Position numbers and translations under genes: made by a program
Notes under the pieces: generated by a model
The model's database searches: none
What the model was told of the DNA's origin: nothing
Seen by the model: only the letters and a program-made list of their open reading frames with translations
Shown here: positions 1 through 10,518 of the stretch, piece after piece
Layout of the letters: every line of letters begins with the position of its first letter
How positions within the stretch are numbered: position 1 is the first letter of the stretch
Assembly: GCA_002715265.1 (NCBI GenBank)
Contig: PAYS01000022.1
Coordinates: 1 to 35,131, forward strand
DNA: 35,131 bases
DNA from: Candidatus Pelagibacterales bacterium
GTDB lineage: Bacteria; Pseudomonadota; Alphaproteobacteria; TMED109
Reading direction: 5' to 3'

Positions 1-422
1 TGTCTTTGAATTCCTACTATTTCTTTTTTTGTTAAGCCAGAATCATCTTTTAATAAAATTTCTTCATAGCCTTTAAGTCTTTCAATAGATCTAGAAATAG
101 TATTCCAATTTGTTAACGTTCCACCTAGCCATCGATGATTCATAAAATATTGACCGCAATTAATAGCTGTATCAGAAACAATACTTTGTGCTTGACGTTT
201 AGTACCTACAAATAGCACTCGCCCACCACTTGATGCAACATCCCTTAATACTTTTAATGCCTCCTGTATTAAAGGAACAGATTGTTGCAGATCAATAATA
301 TGAATACCGTTCCTCTCTCCAAATAAAAAATTTTCCATTTTGGGGTTCCATCTATTTGTTTGATGTCCAAAATGAATTCCTGCTTCTAGTAATTCTTTCA
401 TAGTAAAATTTGGCATTGCCAT
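1..422 (-). CDS. rpsB: 30S ribosomal protein S2, N-terminal part (3' end runs off the left edge)
   Basis: Not in the ORF track because it is truncated. Reverse-strand translation from ATG at 422-420 gives [59 protein letters not shown]..., the S2 signature. SD AAGGAG lies 7 nt upstream. Confidence 0.96.
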   Translation of the reverse strand, partial: MAMPNFTMKELLEAGIHFGHQTNRWNPKMENFLFGERNGIHIIDLQQSVPLIQEALKVLRDVASSGGRVLFVGTKRQAQSIVSDTAINCGQYFMNHRWLGGTLTNWNTISRSIERLKGYEEILLKDDSGLTKKEIVGIQR

Positions 423-500
423 TATGCTTCTCCTTAACCGGTTATACCCGCCATGAAAATTGAGCTGTAAACAGCACCGGAAGGTTATTTAAACCATATT
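423..500 (-). promoter_or_regulatory. Candidate structured rpsB 5' leader with SD-sequestering hairpin
   Basis: On the minus strand, CCTTCCGG (484-477) can pair with CCGG-tt-AAGG (441-432), which overlaps the SD AAGGAG (435-430). An inner hairpin GCTG-TTTA-CAGC (475-464) lies between them. Confidence 0.5.
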
Positions 501-566
501 CATGTGCGAAATTTTTCATTGTTTTACAACTCTTAATATAATTCGGCAAGTATAAAATAAATTAAT

Positions 567-3500
567 TTAGTTATTAATTATTGGTTGAATAAATTTTATA
601 CCTTTAAAAGATGATAATATTTCATAAATATTTACTATTGAGCTACATAAAATATTAAAATTTAAAACAGCAATTTGTTTATCTTCAACTGGAATATTAA
701 TTATTACCTTTAACTGCAGACATTTTTCATCATTATGTTTTCTAGATTTTAAAATTTTTATAAAATCTTGAACGTTTATATTTTCATTTATAAATATTTC
801 ATAACCAGAAACTATATTAGCTATCTTATTATTAATACTATCTATTTCTTTAACCAATAACCTTCTTGCACCATTATCATCTTTTACAACCAATAGTTTT
901 AGAAAAATTTCACTTCCTACATGAAGAATATCCCTCTTATCTTTATAGGTTTCAGAATATATATTCACTTCATATAAACTTTTAGTATCTGATAATAATA
1001 GCCTCATAAATCTTCCATTTCTTGAAGACCTTTCAGTAGCTTGAAATATTACACCTATAGTATTTATCGCTACTTTAGATGCGCTCAATAATTCAGATGA
1101 ATGAGTAACATCTAAAAACTTAATAACATTATTATAATAATTTAGTGGATGTCCTGAGAAATAGAATCCAATTGAACTTCTTTCTTTTTCTAATCTCTCT
1201 TTATACGACCAATCCTCCGTAACAGGCAACTTCCAAATATCACTTAAATTTATTTTATTATCAAATATATTTTCTTGCCTGGACAATTTATCTTTAGAAG
1301 ATGCAGAAGCTAAATCTGCAAGCACTTCTGCTGATTCATAGGCTTGTTTCCTATTACTACAGAGTGTGTCAAAAGCACCTGAAGAAGCTAAAAACTCATA
1401 ATGAGACTTACTGATTACCTCATCCCCAATAGTATCAGAAAAACTTAATAAATCTTTATAGCTGCCATATCTTAGTCTTTTATCTACGATTATTTGTAGT
1501 GCTTTATTTCCAATATTTTTAATACTACAAAGCCCTGTCCTTATAGATAATTTATGATCTGTGTCCTTTTCAATAGAATAACTTACATCTGAAAAATTTA
1601 CATCTGGTCCTAAAATTTTTATATCTAATCTAGATAGCTCATTCTTAAATATTGCTAATTTTTCAGCATTATCTGAATCAAAAGTCATTAGAGATGCCAT
1701 AAATATTTCAGGATGATTTGCCTTAAACCATGCGGTTTGATAAGCAATCATTGCATATGCAGCTGCATGACTTTTATTAAATGCATAACCTGCAAAAGGA
1801 GAAATTAACTCAAATATTTTAGAAGAGATATCATTAGTTATATTATTTTCTTTAGCACCTGAAACAAAATTTTCTTTTTGTGCATCCATCTCCGCTTTAA
1901 TTTTTTTACCCATAGCTCTTCTTAATAAATCTGCTTCTCCAAGAGAATAACCAGCAAGTTTCTGAGCAATTTCCATAACTTGTTCTTGATAGATCATTAT
2001 ACCATATGTTTCTTTTAAAATATCTTCAAGTAATGGATGTAGAACCTGGACTTTCTCTCGTCCATGTTTTCTATCCACAAATGACGGTATATTATCCATA
2101 GGACCAGGTCTATATAGAGCTACAACTGCAATAATATCTTCAAATCTATCAGGCTTAAGAGACTGAAGAACTTCACGCATTCCTTGGCTTTCTAATTGAA
2201 ATATACCTATTGTTTCACCAGAACTGATAAGGTCATATGTAGATTTATCATTCAATGGAATATTTTCTATATCAAAAGTATTGTCAATACTCTGTAAGAG
2301 TTTAGAGGCCATTTCTAATATAGATAAAGTTTTTAATCCTAAAAAATCAAACTTTACTAAACCAGATAATTCTGTGTATTTCATATTATATTGAGTTGCA
2401 GGTAAATTAGCTTTTGCATCTTTATAAAGAGGTATTATATTTACTAAGGGTTTATTACCTATTACTACTCCGGCTGCATGAGTTGCAGCATTCCTATATA
2501 ATCCTTCTAGTTTCAAAGAAATTTCAAATAATTGAGATACTTCTTCACCTGACTCTTTTGCAGCAACTAACCGAGGCTCATCATTAATGGCATCTTTTAA
2601 AGTAACTGTAGCACCCGGAAAATTTGGAACAAGCCTACATAATTCATCAACCTGACCATATGGCATTTCTAAAACTCTACCAACATCTCTTAGCACGCCT
2701 CTCGCTTGCAAAGATCCAAAAGTAATTATTTGAGCAACTCTATCTTCACCATAAGTATCTTTTACATGTTCAATTACTTCATCTCTTTTTATTTGACAAA
2801 AATCTATATCAAAATCTGGCATTGAAATTCTTTCAGGGTTTAAAAACCTTTCAAACAGCAAATTAAACTTTATAGGATCTAAATTTGTGATACCTAAACA
2901 CCACGCCACCAAAGAACCAGCTCCAGAACCTCTTCCTGGCCCAACTGGAATATTATTTTCTTTTGCCCAATTTACAAATTCAGAAACTATTAAAAAATAT
3001 CCAGAAAAACCCATTTTAGATATTATGTCTAACTCATAACTTAATCTTTCCATATAGATATTTTTATTAAAATTTGAAGAATATCCATTTGCACCAATAT
3101 TTTTCAATCTTAAATTAAGACCAGCTTCTGACTCTTTTATCAATGTGTCATGTTCTGACAAATTTTTAATTTTTGGATATGTGGGTAGCACAGGAGACTT
3201 TTCTTCAAGTAACAAAGAACATTTCTTTGCAACTATTATTGTATTGCTTAAAGCAATTGGTATATCTGAAAATAATACCTTCATTTCTTGGAAATTTTTA
3301 AAATAATGTTCATTATTAATTCGAAATCTATTAGGATCACTTAAAGTAACTCCTTGAGAAATGCACATCAAACAATCATGCGATTCAAACATATCCTTAT
3401 TATCGAAATATATATTATTTGTAGCTACAATTGGTATATTCAAATCATTTGACAAATTTAAAAATTTTTTCTCTATCAATTCTTCTTCTTCAAAGCCATG

Positions 3501-4037
3501 CCGCATAATTTCAATAAATAAATTATCTTTAAAATTATTTTTAAAAGAAATTGCTAAATTTCTTGCTTTATCAACTTTATTATTAAGGAAACATATCCCA
3601 ATAGGCCCATAAATTCCTCCTAACAAACAAATTAAACCTTCAGAATATTTAAAAATTTCCTCTATTTTGAGAGGTCTTTGTTGTGATGTTGTACTATCTA
3701 AAAAACTTTTAGTTGCTAAAATTGATAAATTCTTCCAACCGATACTATTTGAAGCTATGAGCAATATCTTTGATATATTTTGATTACTTGTAAAGTTATT
3801 ATTAGAATTATCTAAATCAATATCTAAAATGCAACCTAGTATAGGCTGAAGACCTTTTTTAGCAGCTTTTAGAGAAAATTCTAATGCACCAAATAAATTA
3901 CCATTATCTGTTAATGCAATTGCTGGCATATTATTTGATAATGCCAAATCAATAAGCTCATCAATTTTTATCGCGCCTTCTGCCAATGAATATGATGATC
4001 TGCACCTTAAATGTATAAAACCATAATTATCAACCAT
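567..4037 (-). CDS. dnaE: DNA polymerase III subunit alpha
   Basis: 1156 aa; N-terminal PHP-like domain (LTDNGNLFGALEF), GPGRGSGAGSLVAWCLGIT, PDFDIDFC, QEQVMEIAQKLAGYSLGEADLLRRAMGKK; C-terminal OB-like region. Confidence 0.97.
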   Translation of the reverse strand: MVDNYGFIHLRCRSSYSLAEGAIKIDELIDLALSNNMPAIALTDNGNLFGALEFSLKAAKKGLQPILGCILDIDLDNSNNNFTSNQNISKILLIASNSIGWKNLSILATKSFLDSTTSQQRPLKIEEIFKYSEGLICLLGGIYGPIGICFLNNKVDKARNLAISFKNNFKDNLFIEIMRHGFEEEELIEKKFLNLSNDLNIPIVATNNIYFDNKDMFESHDCLMCISQGVTLSDPNRFRINNEHYFKNFQEMKVLFSDIPIALSNTIIVAKKCSLLLEEKSPVLPTYPKIKNLSEHDTLIKESEAGLNLRLKNIGANGYSSNFNKNIYMERLSYELDIISKMGFSGYFLIVSEFVNWAKENNIPVGPGRGSGAGSLVAWCLGITNLDPIKFNLLFERFLNPERISMPDFDIDFCQIKRDEVIEHVKDTYGEDRVAQIITFGSLQARGVLRDVGRVLEMPYGQVDELCRLVPNFPGATVTLKDAINDEPRLVAAKESGEEVSQLFEISLKLEGLYRNAATHAAGVVIGNKPLVNIIPLYKDAKANLPATQYNMKYTELSGLVKFDFLGLKTLSILEMASKLLQSIDNTFDIENIPLNDKSTYDLISSGETIGIFQLESQGMREVLQSLKPDRFEDIIAVVALYRPGPMDNIPSFVDRKHGREKVQVLHPLLEDILKETYGIMIYQEQVMEIAQKLAGYSLGEADLLRRAMGKKIKAEMDAQKENFVSGAKENNITNDISSKIFELISPFAGYAFNKSHAAAYAMIAYQTAWFKANHPEIFMASLMTFDSDNAEKLAIFKNELSRLDIKILGPDVNFSDVSYSIEKDTDHKLSIRTGLCSIKNIGNKALQIIVDKRLRYGSYKDLLSFSDTIGDEVISKSHYEFLASSGAFDTLCSNRKQAYESAEVLADLASASSKDKLSRQENIFDNKINLSDIWKLPVTEDWSYKERLEKERSSIGFYFSGHPLNYYNNVIKFLDVTHSSELLSASKVAINTIGVIFQATERSSRNGRFMRLLLSDTKSLYEVNIYSETYKDKRDILHVGSEIFLKLLVVKDDNGARRLLVKEIDSINNKIANIVSGYEIFINENINVQDFIKILKSRKHNDEKCLQLKVIINIPVEDKQIAVLNFNILCSSIVNIYEILSSFKGIKFIQPIINN

Positions 4038-4082
4038 AGAAGAATTGTATACATTATTTTATAAGAAAGAAATTATATATTT

Positions 4083-4769
4083 TTAAATTTTATATAATTT
4101 ACCTTTATCTATTTTATATACAATATCTACTTTTTTTGATAATTCTTCACTATGTGTAGCAATTAAAGCAGAAGACTTAGTTTTTCTTAAACTTTCAAAT
4201 AATAAATTAGTAACTATTTCTGAAGAATCACTGTCTAAATTACCCGTAGGCTCATCAGCTATAATTAAATCTGGATTATTTATAAGAGCTCTAGCTATTG
4301 CGACTCTTTGTTGCTCTCCTCCCGACAAACTAGACGGTCTATGCATACTTCTATTTGTAAGTTTCATCATTGATAAAAATTCCATTGCTTTTTTTTTAGA
4401 ACTTTTATAATTTTTTCCTAATAATCTTTGCGGAATAATAATATTTTCTAATGCATTAAATTCTGGCAAAAGGTGAATTTTTTGATAAACATAACCAATA
4501 TGATTTCTTCTAATTTTTGTTTTTTCTAAACTTTTTAATTTTTCAGTGTAAGTAGCATTTATAATTACATTTCCTTTTTGAACAGTTTCTAATAATCCTG
4601 CTAATTGAAGAAATGTTGATTTTCCAGAACCAGAATTACCAATTATTCCTATTATACAATTACGTGGTAAAATAAAATTTATATTTTTTAATACTTCTAT
4701 AGAGGAATTACCTTGAAAATAAGTATGAATAACATTTTTAAATTCTAAAACTATATTTTTATTAGACAT
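4083..4769 (-). CDS. lolD: Lipoprotein-releasing system ATP-binding protein LolD
   Basis: ABC ATPase with Walker A GNSGSGKST, signature LSGGEQQR and Walker B LIIADEPTGNLD; adjacent to the LolC/E permease. Confidence 0.93.
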   Translation of the reverse strand: MSNKNIVLEFKNVIHTYFQGNSSIEVLKNINFILPRNCIIGIIGNSGSGKSTFLQLAGLLETVQKGNVIINATYTEKLKSLEKTKIRRNHIGYVYQKIHLLPEFNALENIIIPQRLLGKNYKSSKKKAMEFLSMMKLTNRSMHRPSSLSGGEQQRVAIARALINNPDLIIADEPTGNLDSDSSEIVTNLLFESLRKTKSSALIATHSEELSKKVDIVYKIDKGKLYKI

Positions 4770-6027
4770 GCCTAAGAACCTTTACAGGATCCAATTTTGA
4801 AGCTCTCCACGCAGGATAAATAGTAGCTATGACCGTTATAAAAAATGAAAAGAAAGCTACAACTAAAACCTCACTGAAGTTAATTTTTGCAGGCAAGCTA
4901 GAAAGAAAATATATTTCAGCTTCAAAAATATTAGTACCTGATATTTTTTCTAATAAACCTTTGATATAATTTATATTTTTCGAAAATATTACACCAATAA
5001 ATAAGCCAGTAATAGTTCCAAGTAAACCTATTGAAGAGCCAACCATCATGAATACCTTTAATACTGAATAATCTGACATACCAATTGTTTTTAAAATTGA
5101 AATACTTGCCTGTTTATCTCTAACTAACATTATCATTGAACTAATAATATTGAATGCTGCTACCAATATAATTAAGCTTAAAATTATAAACATTACATTT
5201 TTTTCAACTTCTAGGGCATTAGATAATTGTTTATGCCTCTCCATCCATGGAATTAAAATGAAGTCTTGTGTTTGCGTAGCATTTAATACATCTTCTATAT
5301 TACTATTTAGTATTTCAGCTGACTCAGGGTTAAAATACTTTATTTCTATTTTATCTATATAGTTTTCGCTCATTCCTAAAAACTGTCTCAAATCATTTAT
5401 TTTCATAAAAATTACTGATGAGTCATATTCATACATTCCAACATCAAAAGTTCCTGCAAAAATAAACTTTTTTGCTGAAGGAGCTTTTCCAAATGGTGTA
5501 TTAGTCCCAGTTGGAGCAATTAACTGTATACTATCCCCTTGTTTAAGTCCTAAATTAGTAGATAATCTTTTGCCTAAAATGATAAAATTTTTCTCTCCAA
5601 AAAGTTTAATAGTCTCTATGTCAATATTTTCTATTAAGAGATCATTACTTTTTAAGTCGTTTAAAGATATACCTTTTAATATTACTCCTCTATTGATATC
5701 ATTATTAGATATCATTACGGTAGATTCAACTAATGCAGACACTTTCTTAATTTCAGAAAAGTTAAATAATGTATTTTGGATATTTTCAAAATTATTATTA
5801 GAAATATTTTTTTCATCAAAATATAATGTTGCATGACCATTCAAACCCATAATTCTTGTCAATAATTCTTCTCTAAACCCATTCATTACAGACATAACGA
5901 TTATTAATGCTGCCACGCCTAGTGAAATACCTATAAGAGAAAACCAACTTACAATTGAAATAAACCCGTCATCTCTTCTTGCTCTTAAATATCGGTATGC
6001 AATCCATAATTCATAATTATAAAACAA
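4762..6027 (-). CDS. Lipoprotein-releasing system permease (LolC/LolE family)
   Basis: N-terminal RYLRARRDDGFISIVSWFSLIGISLGVAALIIVMSVMNGFREEL and C-terminal FtsX-like TM domain; overlaps lolD by 8 bp. Confidence 0.93.
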   Translation of the reverse strand: MFYNYELWIAYRYLRARRDDGFISIVSWFSLIGISLGVAALIIVMSVMNGFREELLTRIMGLNGHATLYFDEKNISNNNFENIQNTLFNFSEIKKVSALVESTVMISNNDINRGVILKGISLNDLKSNDLLIENIDIETIKLFGEKNFIILGKRLSTNLGLKQGDSIQLIAPTGTNTPFGKAPSAKKFIFAGTFDVGMYEYDSSVIFMKINDLRQFLGMSENYIDKIEIKYFNPESAEILNSNIEDVLNATQTQDFILIPWMERHKQLSNALEVEKNVMFIILSLIILVAAFNIISSMIMLVRDKQASISILKTIGMSDYSVLKVFMMVGSSIGLLGTITGLFIGVIFSKNINYIKGLLEKISGTNIFEAEIYFLSSLPAKINFSEVLVVAFFSFFITVIATIYPAWRASKLDPVKVLRHV

Positions 6028-6028
6028 T

Positions 6029-7360
6029 TTATTTATCCAAAAATAATTTTGTTAGATAATTATCTACTTCAGAAATACTTATTTCTGTTGATTTACTGGT
6101 TTTTCTATTAAATAGTTCTATGACATTATTACTTATTCCTCTAGGCCCTACTCTAAATTGCCAAGGAATACCTATTAAATCCATTTCAGTCATTTTTGTG
6201 CCAGGTCCCTCATTACGATCATCATATAGAACTGATATCTTTAATTTTTGTAATTTAGAATATAAATCTTCACAAAAAGATCGGCATTTATCATCATTAT
6301 ATTTTACATTTATAATACTTGTTAAAAATGGAGCAACACTTTCAGGCCAAATTATACCTTTTTCATCATTATAAGCGTCAATTATGGCACCTGCTAATCT
6401 TGACACACCAATTCCGTAGGAACCCATATAAACAGGTATGTTGTTGCCATCTTTATCATTAACATTTGCTTTTAGTGGTGTTGAATACTTTTGACCAAAA
6501 TAAAATAAATGTCCTATTTCAATGCCTTTATTGGTTTTTCTATTATTTTTATCAACACTTTTATTAAATTCATCATTATTAAACTTATCATCAGCAGCTG
6601 TATAAAATGATGTCCATTTGGAAACTATATCATTTATATCTTGTTCATCAAAATAATTTATATCTGGTAAAGATAATTCCAGAATTCTATTATCAAAATA
6701 AATTTCTGACTCACCATTATCCGCTAGTATTATAAACTCATGGCTTAAATCACCTCCTATTGGACCTGTATCAGCAGCAATAGGAATAGCTTTAAGTCCT
6801 AACTCATGAAAAATTTTTAAGTAATTAACAAACATTTTATTATATGAAATAATTGCACTTTCTGGAGTTACATCGAATGAATATGCATCCTTCATTAAGA
6901 ACTCTCTACCTCTCATTACTCCAAATCTAGGCCTAATCTCATCTCTAAATTTCCATTGAATATGATATAAATTTAACGGCAAACTCTTATAACTCATGAC
7001 ATTTTTAGAAAAAATTTCTGTTATTAATTCTTCATTAGTTGGTCCATAAAGTAATTCACGATCATGTCTATCTGTAAAGGTGAGCATTTCTTTTCCATAA
7101 TCATTATACCTACCAGACTTCTTCCATATTTCTGAATCTTGTATAGTAGGCATTAATACTTCTTGAGCTATCAGGTTCTGTCCTTTTCTAATTATTCTTT
7201 CAATATTTTTTAATACTCTAAGACCTAAAGGAAGCCATGAATAAATTCCAGATGAAGATTGTCTTATCATTCCAGAACGAAGCATCAATCTATGAGAATT
7301 TATTTTCGCTTCAACAGGGTTCTCTTTAATAGTAGGCAAAAAGAAATTACTACGTTTCAT
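6029..7360 (-). CDS. proS: Prolyl-tRNA synthetase (short, alphaproteobacterial type)
   Basis: 443 aa; SSGIYSWLPLGLRVLKNIERIIR, class II motif 2 (FRDEIRPRFGVMRGREFLMKDAYSFD) and motif 3 (MGSYGIGVSRL). Confidence 0.95.
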   Translation of the reverse strand: MKRSNFFLPTIKENPVEAKINSHRLMLRSGMIRQSSSGIYSWLPLGLRVLKNIERIIRKGQNLIAQEVLMPTIQDSEIWKKSGRYNDYGKEMLTFTDRHDRELLYGPTNEELITEIFSKNVMSYKSLPLNLYHIQWKFRDEIRPRFGVMRGREFLMKDAYSFDVTPESAIISYNKMFVNYLKIFHELGLKAIPIAADTGPIGGDLSHEFIILADNGESEIYFDNRILELSLPDINYFDEQDINDIVSKWTSFYTAADDKFNNDEFNKSVDKNNRKTNKGIEIGHLFYFGQKYSTPLKANVNDKDGNNIPVYMGSYGIGVSRLAGAIIDAYNDEKGIIWPESVAPFLTSIINVKYNDDKCRSFCEDLYSKLQKLKISVLYDDRNEGPGTKMTEMDLIGIPWQFRVGPRGISNNVIELFNRKTSKSTEISISEVDNYLTKLFLDK

Positions 7361-7393
7361 ATTAAACTCACCTATAAATTCAATTATATAAAT

Positions 7394-7627
7394 TTAATTA
7401 ATAATACTAACTATTTTATTATCTATTAAATAAATAATTATAAATGTTAAAGCTAATGCTATAAGACTCACTACAAAAATTTTTTTCCATAAAAAAGTCT
7501 TCTCAGGAGCACCACTATCTTGCCCTGGTATTAAATTACTACTTTTCTTGATTCCTATTGGTAAAAAAATAAAAAAAAGTATCCACCAAACTACTACGTA
7601 AACAACAAAGCTCTCAAAAAAAGACAT
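7394..7627 (-). CDS. DUF1467 family small membrane protein
   Basis: 77 aa, two TM segments with FLPIGIKKSSNLIPGQDSGAPEKTFLWKK; located between proS and the epimerase, as in other alphaproteobacteria. Confidence 0.8.
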   Translation of the reverse strand: MSFFESFVVYVVVWWILFFIFLPIGIKKSSNLIPGQDSGAPEKTFLWKKIFVVSLIALALTFIIIYLIDNKIVSIIN

Positions 7628-7633
7628 AAATAA

Positions 7634-8038
7634 TTAAACCTCTTCTAATTCAATTAAAGTACCGTTAAAATTTTTAGGATGCAAAAAAATTACTGGCTTA
7701 CCATGAGCACCAATACTTGGTTTTCCAGAACCTAAAATAGTTGCACCATTATCAGTCAGTTTTTTACAAGCGTCATTAATATTTTGGACCTCATAACAAA
7801 TATGATGCATGCCTCCATCGGGTTTTCTTTTTAAATAACTTTCAATTGGAGAACTTTCACCCAAAGGTTCAATCAATTCAATTTTTGTATTATTTAAATT
7901 AACAAATATAGTTTTTACTCCATGATCAGGTAATTCTATTATATCCGATACCTTGGCTCCTAACATATCTTTATACTTACTTGCTGCATTTTCAACATTT
8001 GGTACTGCTATAGCTACATGATTTAATTTTCCTATCAT
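7634..8038 (-). CDS. mce: Methylmalonyl-CoA epimerase
   Basis: 134 aa VOC-fold protein: KLNHVAIAVPNVENAASKYKDMLGAKV...GGMHHICYEVQNI...LIELEEV. Confidence 0.9.
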   Translation of the reverse strand: MIGKLNHVAIAVPNVENAASKYKDMLGAKVSDIIELPDHGVKTIFVNLNNTKIELIEPLGESSPIESYLKRKPDGGMHHICYEVQNINDACKKLTDNGATILGSGKPSIGAHGKPVIFLHPKNFNGTLIELEEV

Positions 8039-8047
8039 TTTAAATCC

Positions 8048-9721
8048 TTATTTTTTGTTAACAATAACTTCTACTTTTACAATTGGCCTCTTAGAATATT
8101 CTTGTCTTATAAATTTTTTTACAAAGTCGGTAATTGTGTTTTCTATATACTCTTTACTAAAACCTCTCGCTTTTTTATATTTGTCAATTTCACTTATTAT
8201 AAATTGTTTTGTTTTTATTATAGGGTCATCTTCATTTATTACTTCAGCAACACCCTCTAGCATAATACTTGGAGAATGCAATAAATTAAACGATTTATCC
8301 ATAACTAATACAACATAAATAGCTCCATTATACATCATTTTATGTCTTAATTTAAAAACTTCAGAATCTCTACTAATTATATCATTGCCATCCAAAACTA
8401 AACGCCCAGATTCAACCTCTCCAATATATCTTGGATCACCAGGTCCTAATTGAATTATTGTTCCATTTCTGGCAGATAAAGCATTAGGAATTTGCTGTTC
8501 TTTTGCATACTTTACATGCTCATTAATATGTCTATTCTCTCCATGAACTGCAATCAAAGTATTAGGTTTGACCCATGAGTACATATCTGAAAGTTCATTT
8601 CTCGATGGATGACCACTAACATGAACTAAATTATCTTTACTAGATTCAATTATTTCAACGCCTAAATCAGATAATTTATTTTGTAAATTAAATATAGAAA
8701 TTTCATTTCCAGGAATTACCCTTGAAGAAAATACTATACAATCTCCTTCTGAAATATTTACATCCTTATGTATTCCATTAGTAATCCTACTTAGAGCAGC
8801 ACGAGGTTCTCCTTGTGACCCTGTACATATAATTAATATCTTATTTTTTGGAAATAACCCAACATCTTTTTCAGATATAAAACTAGGTAAATCATGTAAA
8901 TATCCGCACTGCTTAGCTGCATCTACCATTCTCCACATTGATTGACCCACTAGAGCCACTCTTCTTCCAGCAGTAATTGCTATCTTTGATATAGTCCTTA
9001 ACCTGACAATATTAGAAGCAAAAGTTGTAACAAACACTCTATTTTTACTACTGTTAATTATTTTTGTTAATGAACTTATTACATCCTCTTCAGAACCAGA
9101 ATAACCCGTTTCAAAAACGTTAGTAGAATCACATACCATGGCTAAAATATTTTGATTAGCAAGTTCTATTAATTTGGTCTTTTCAAGACCTTTACCCATT
9201 TGAGGGTTATAATCAATCTTCCAATCTCCAGTATGAAATATTTTACCTACTTCTGTTTCAATTATTAGTGATACAGGTTCCAAAATAGAATGAGTCATGC
9301 TAATTACCTCAATTTTAAATTTTTCAATAGTTAATTTAGAATTGATATCAATTATATTTATTTCGACCTCATCTTCTAACCCAACCTCTGACAGCTTTCT
9401 CTTCAATATTTCAGCAGCAAATTCAGTAGCATAAACAGGACATTTTAAATATGGCCATAAATGATGAACAGCCCCTATATGATCTTCATGCGCATGAGTT
9501 AACAATAAACCACATAATTTTTCTTTTTCATTCTCAATAGATACAATATCAGGCATAGCCACATCAATTGAACCATGAATATTATCTCCAAAAGTAACAC
9601 CACAGTCCACTATCAACCATTTACCTTTATAACCATATAAATTAAAATTCATTCCTATCTCTCCTGAACCACCAAGAGGTAAAAAATATAATTCATCTTT
9701 TTTAGGATTTGGAATCTTCAT
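8048..9721 (-). CDS. rnj: Ribonuclease J
   Basis: Metallo-beta-lactamase/beta-CASP motifs: LPLGGSGEIGMNFNLYGYKGKWLIVDCG, LTHAHEDHIGAVHHLWPYL, HTGDWKID, CTGSQGEPRAAL, HVSGHPSRNEL. Confidence 0.95.
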   Translation of the reverse strand: MKIPNPKKDELYFLPLGGSGEIGMNFNLYGYKGKWLIVDCGVTFGDNIHGSIDVAMPDIVSIENEKEKLCGLLLTHAHEDHIGAVHHLWPYLKCPVYATEFAAEILKRKLSEVGLEDEVEINIIDINSKLTIEKFKIEVISMTHSILEPVSLIIETEVGKIFHTGDWKIDYNPQMGKGLEKTKLIELANQNILAMVCDSTNVFETGYSGSEEDVISSLTKIINSSKNRVFVTTFASNIVRLRTISKIAITAGRRVALVGQSMWRMVDAAKQCGYLHDLPSFISEKDVGLFPKNKILIICTGSQGEPRAALSRITNGIHKDVNISEGDCIVFSSRVIPGNEISIFNLQNKLSDLGVEIIESSKDNLVHVSGHPSRNELSDMYSWVKPNTLIAVHGENRHINEHVKYAKEQQIPNALSARNGTIIQLGPGDPRYIGEVESGRLVLDGNDIISRDSEVFKLRHKMMYNGAIYVVLVMDKSFNLLHSPSIMLEGVAEVINEDDPIIKTKQFIISEIDKYKKARGFSKEYIENTITDFVKKFIRQEYSKRPIVKVEVIVNKK

Positions 9722-10518
9722 CTATTAAAAACCGATAATTTACTATTCCAAGTCAAGGCAATACCTTTTAAGGTTAAATCATCATCAATTATATTTATTT
9801 GATCTGTATCCGCATTAAACAAGCTTGCTAGGCCTCCAGTAGCAATTACATCCATATCTTTTCCATATTCTAGCTTAATTTTAGATACTATTCCTTCCAT
9901 TAGTCCAATATACCCCCAATAGACTCCAGACTTCATTGCCGATACAGTGCTATCCCCTATTACTTTTGTAGGAGTAGAAATTGAAATTCTTGGAAGTCTT
10001 GCGGTAGCTTTGTCTAACGCATCCATTGAAAGAAGGACTCCAGGAGCTATTACTCCCCCTAAATAACAACCTTTATCATTAACTACATCAAAAGTAGTAG
10101 CTGTACCAAAATCAACTATTATCTTATTTCCTCCATATAGTTTAAATGCTGCCAGACTGTTTACTAATCTGTCAGCTCCTACTTCATCAGGCCTATCTAA
10201 TAAAATATCTATATCAGGGAAAATATCAGTTCCTATTATTTTTGCCGATATATTAAAATAATTATGGATACAATTCTTTAATTCATATACTACTGAAGGA
10301 ACAACAGATGATATAATAATATTAGTAATATCATTTCTATCAAATGCGCCTTCCAAAAAAGAATCAAAAATGATGGTATATTCATCTGAAGTTCTATTAA
10401 GTAAAGTAGCAAGTCTCCACTTCTTATCTATACCCTTATCATTAATTACTGCTATAACAGTATTGGTGTTTCCAACATCAATTACCATCATATTTTTATC
10501 TATAAATTTGTTAATCAT
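9718..10518 (-). CDS. coaX: Type III pantothenate kinase
   Basis: VIDVGNTNTVIAV, RPDEVGADRLVNSLAA, IVDFGTATTFDVV, GGVIAPG; ATGA overlap with rnj. Confidence 0.95.
   Translation of the reverse strand: MINKFIDKNMMVIDVGNTNTVIAVINDKGIDKKWRLATLLNRTSDEYTIIFDSFLEGAFDRNDITNIIISSVVPSVVYELKNCIHNYFNISAKIIGTDIFPDIDILLDRPDEVGADRLVNSLAAFKLYGGNKIIVDFGTATTFDVVNDKGCYLGGVIAPGVLLSMDALDKATARLPRISISTPTKVIGDSTVSAMKSGVYWGYIGLMEGIVSKIKLEYGKDMDVIATGGLASLFNADTDQINIIDDDLTLKGIALTWNSKLSVFNR

Noticed and set aside
3361-3612. 83-aa plus-strand ORF inside dnaE
   Set aside because: Antisense shadow of a clearly coding gene; low-complexity composition, no recognisable domain.
567-4037. PHP domain of DnaE with TDNGN rather than TDHGN considered as unusual
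   Set aside because: Degenerate PHP motifs are common in DnaE, including alphaproteobacterial TD-T/N-x-N forms.
5150-5836. Plus-strand ORFs (5150-5362, 5570-5836) inside the lolC/E gene
   Set aside because: Antisense to a conserved CDS, no RBS or domain evidence.
6120-6374. 84-aa plus-strand ORF inside proS, and 8055-8318 inside rnj
   Set aside because: Antisense shadows of conserved genes.
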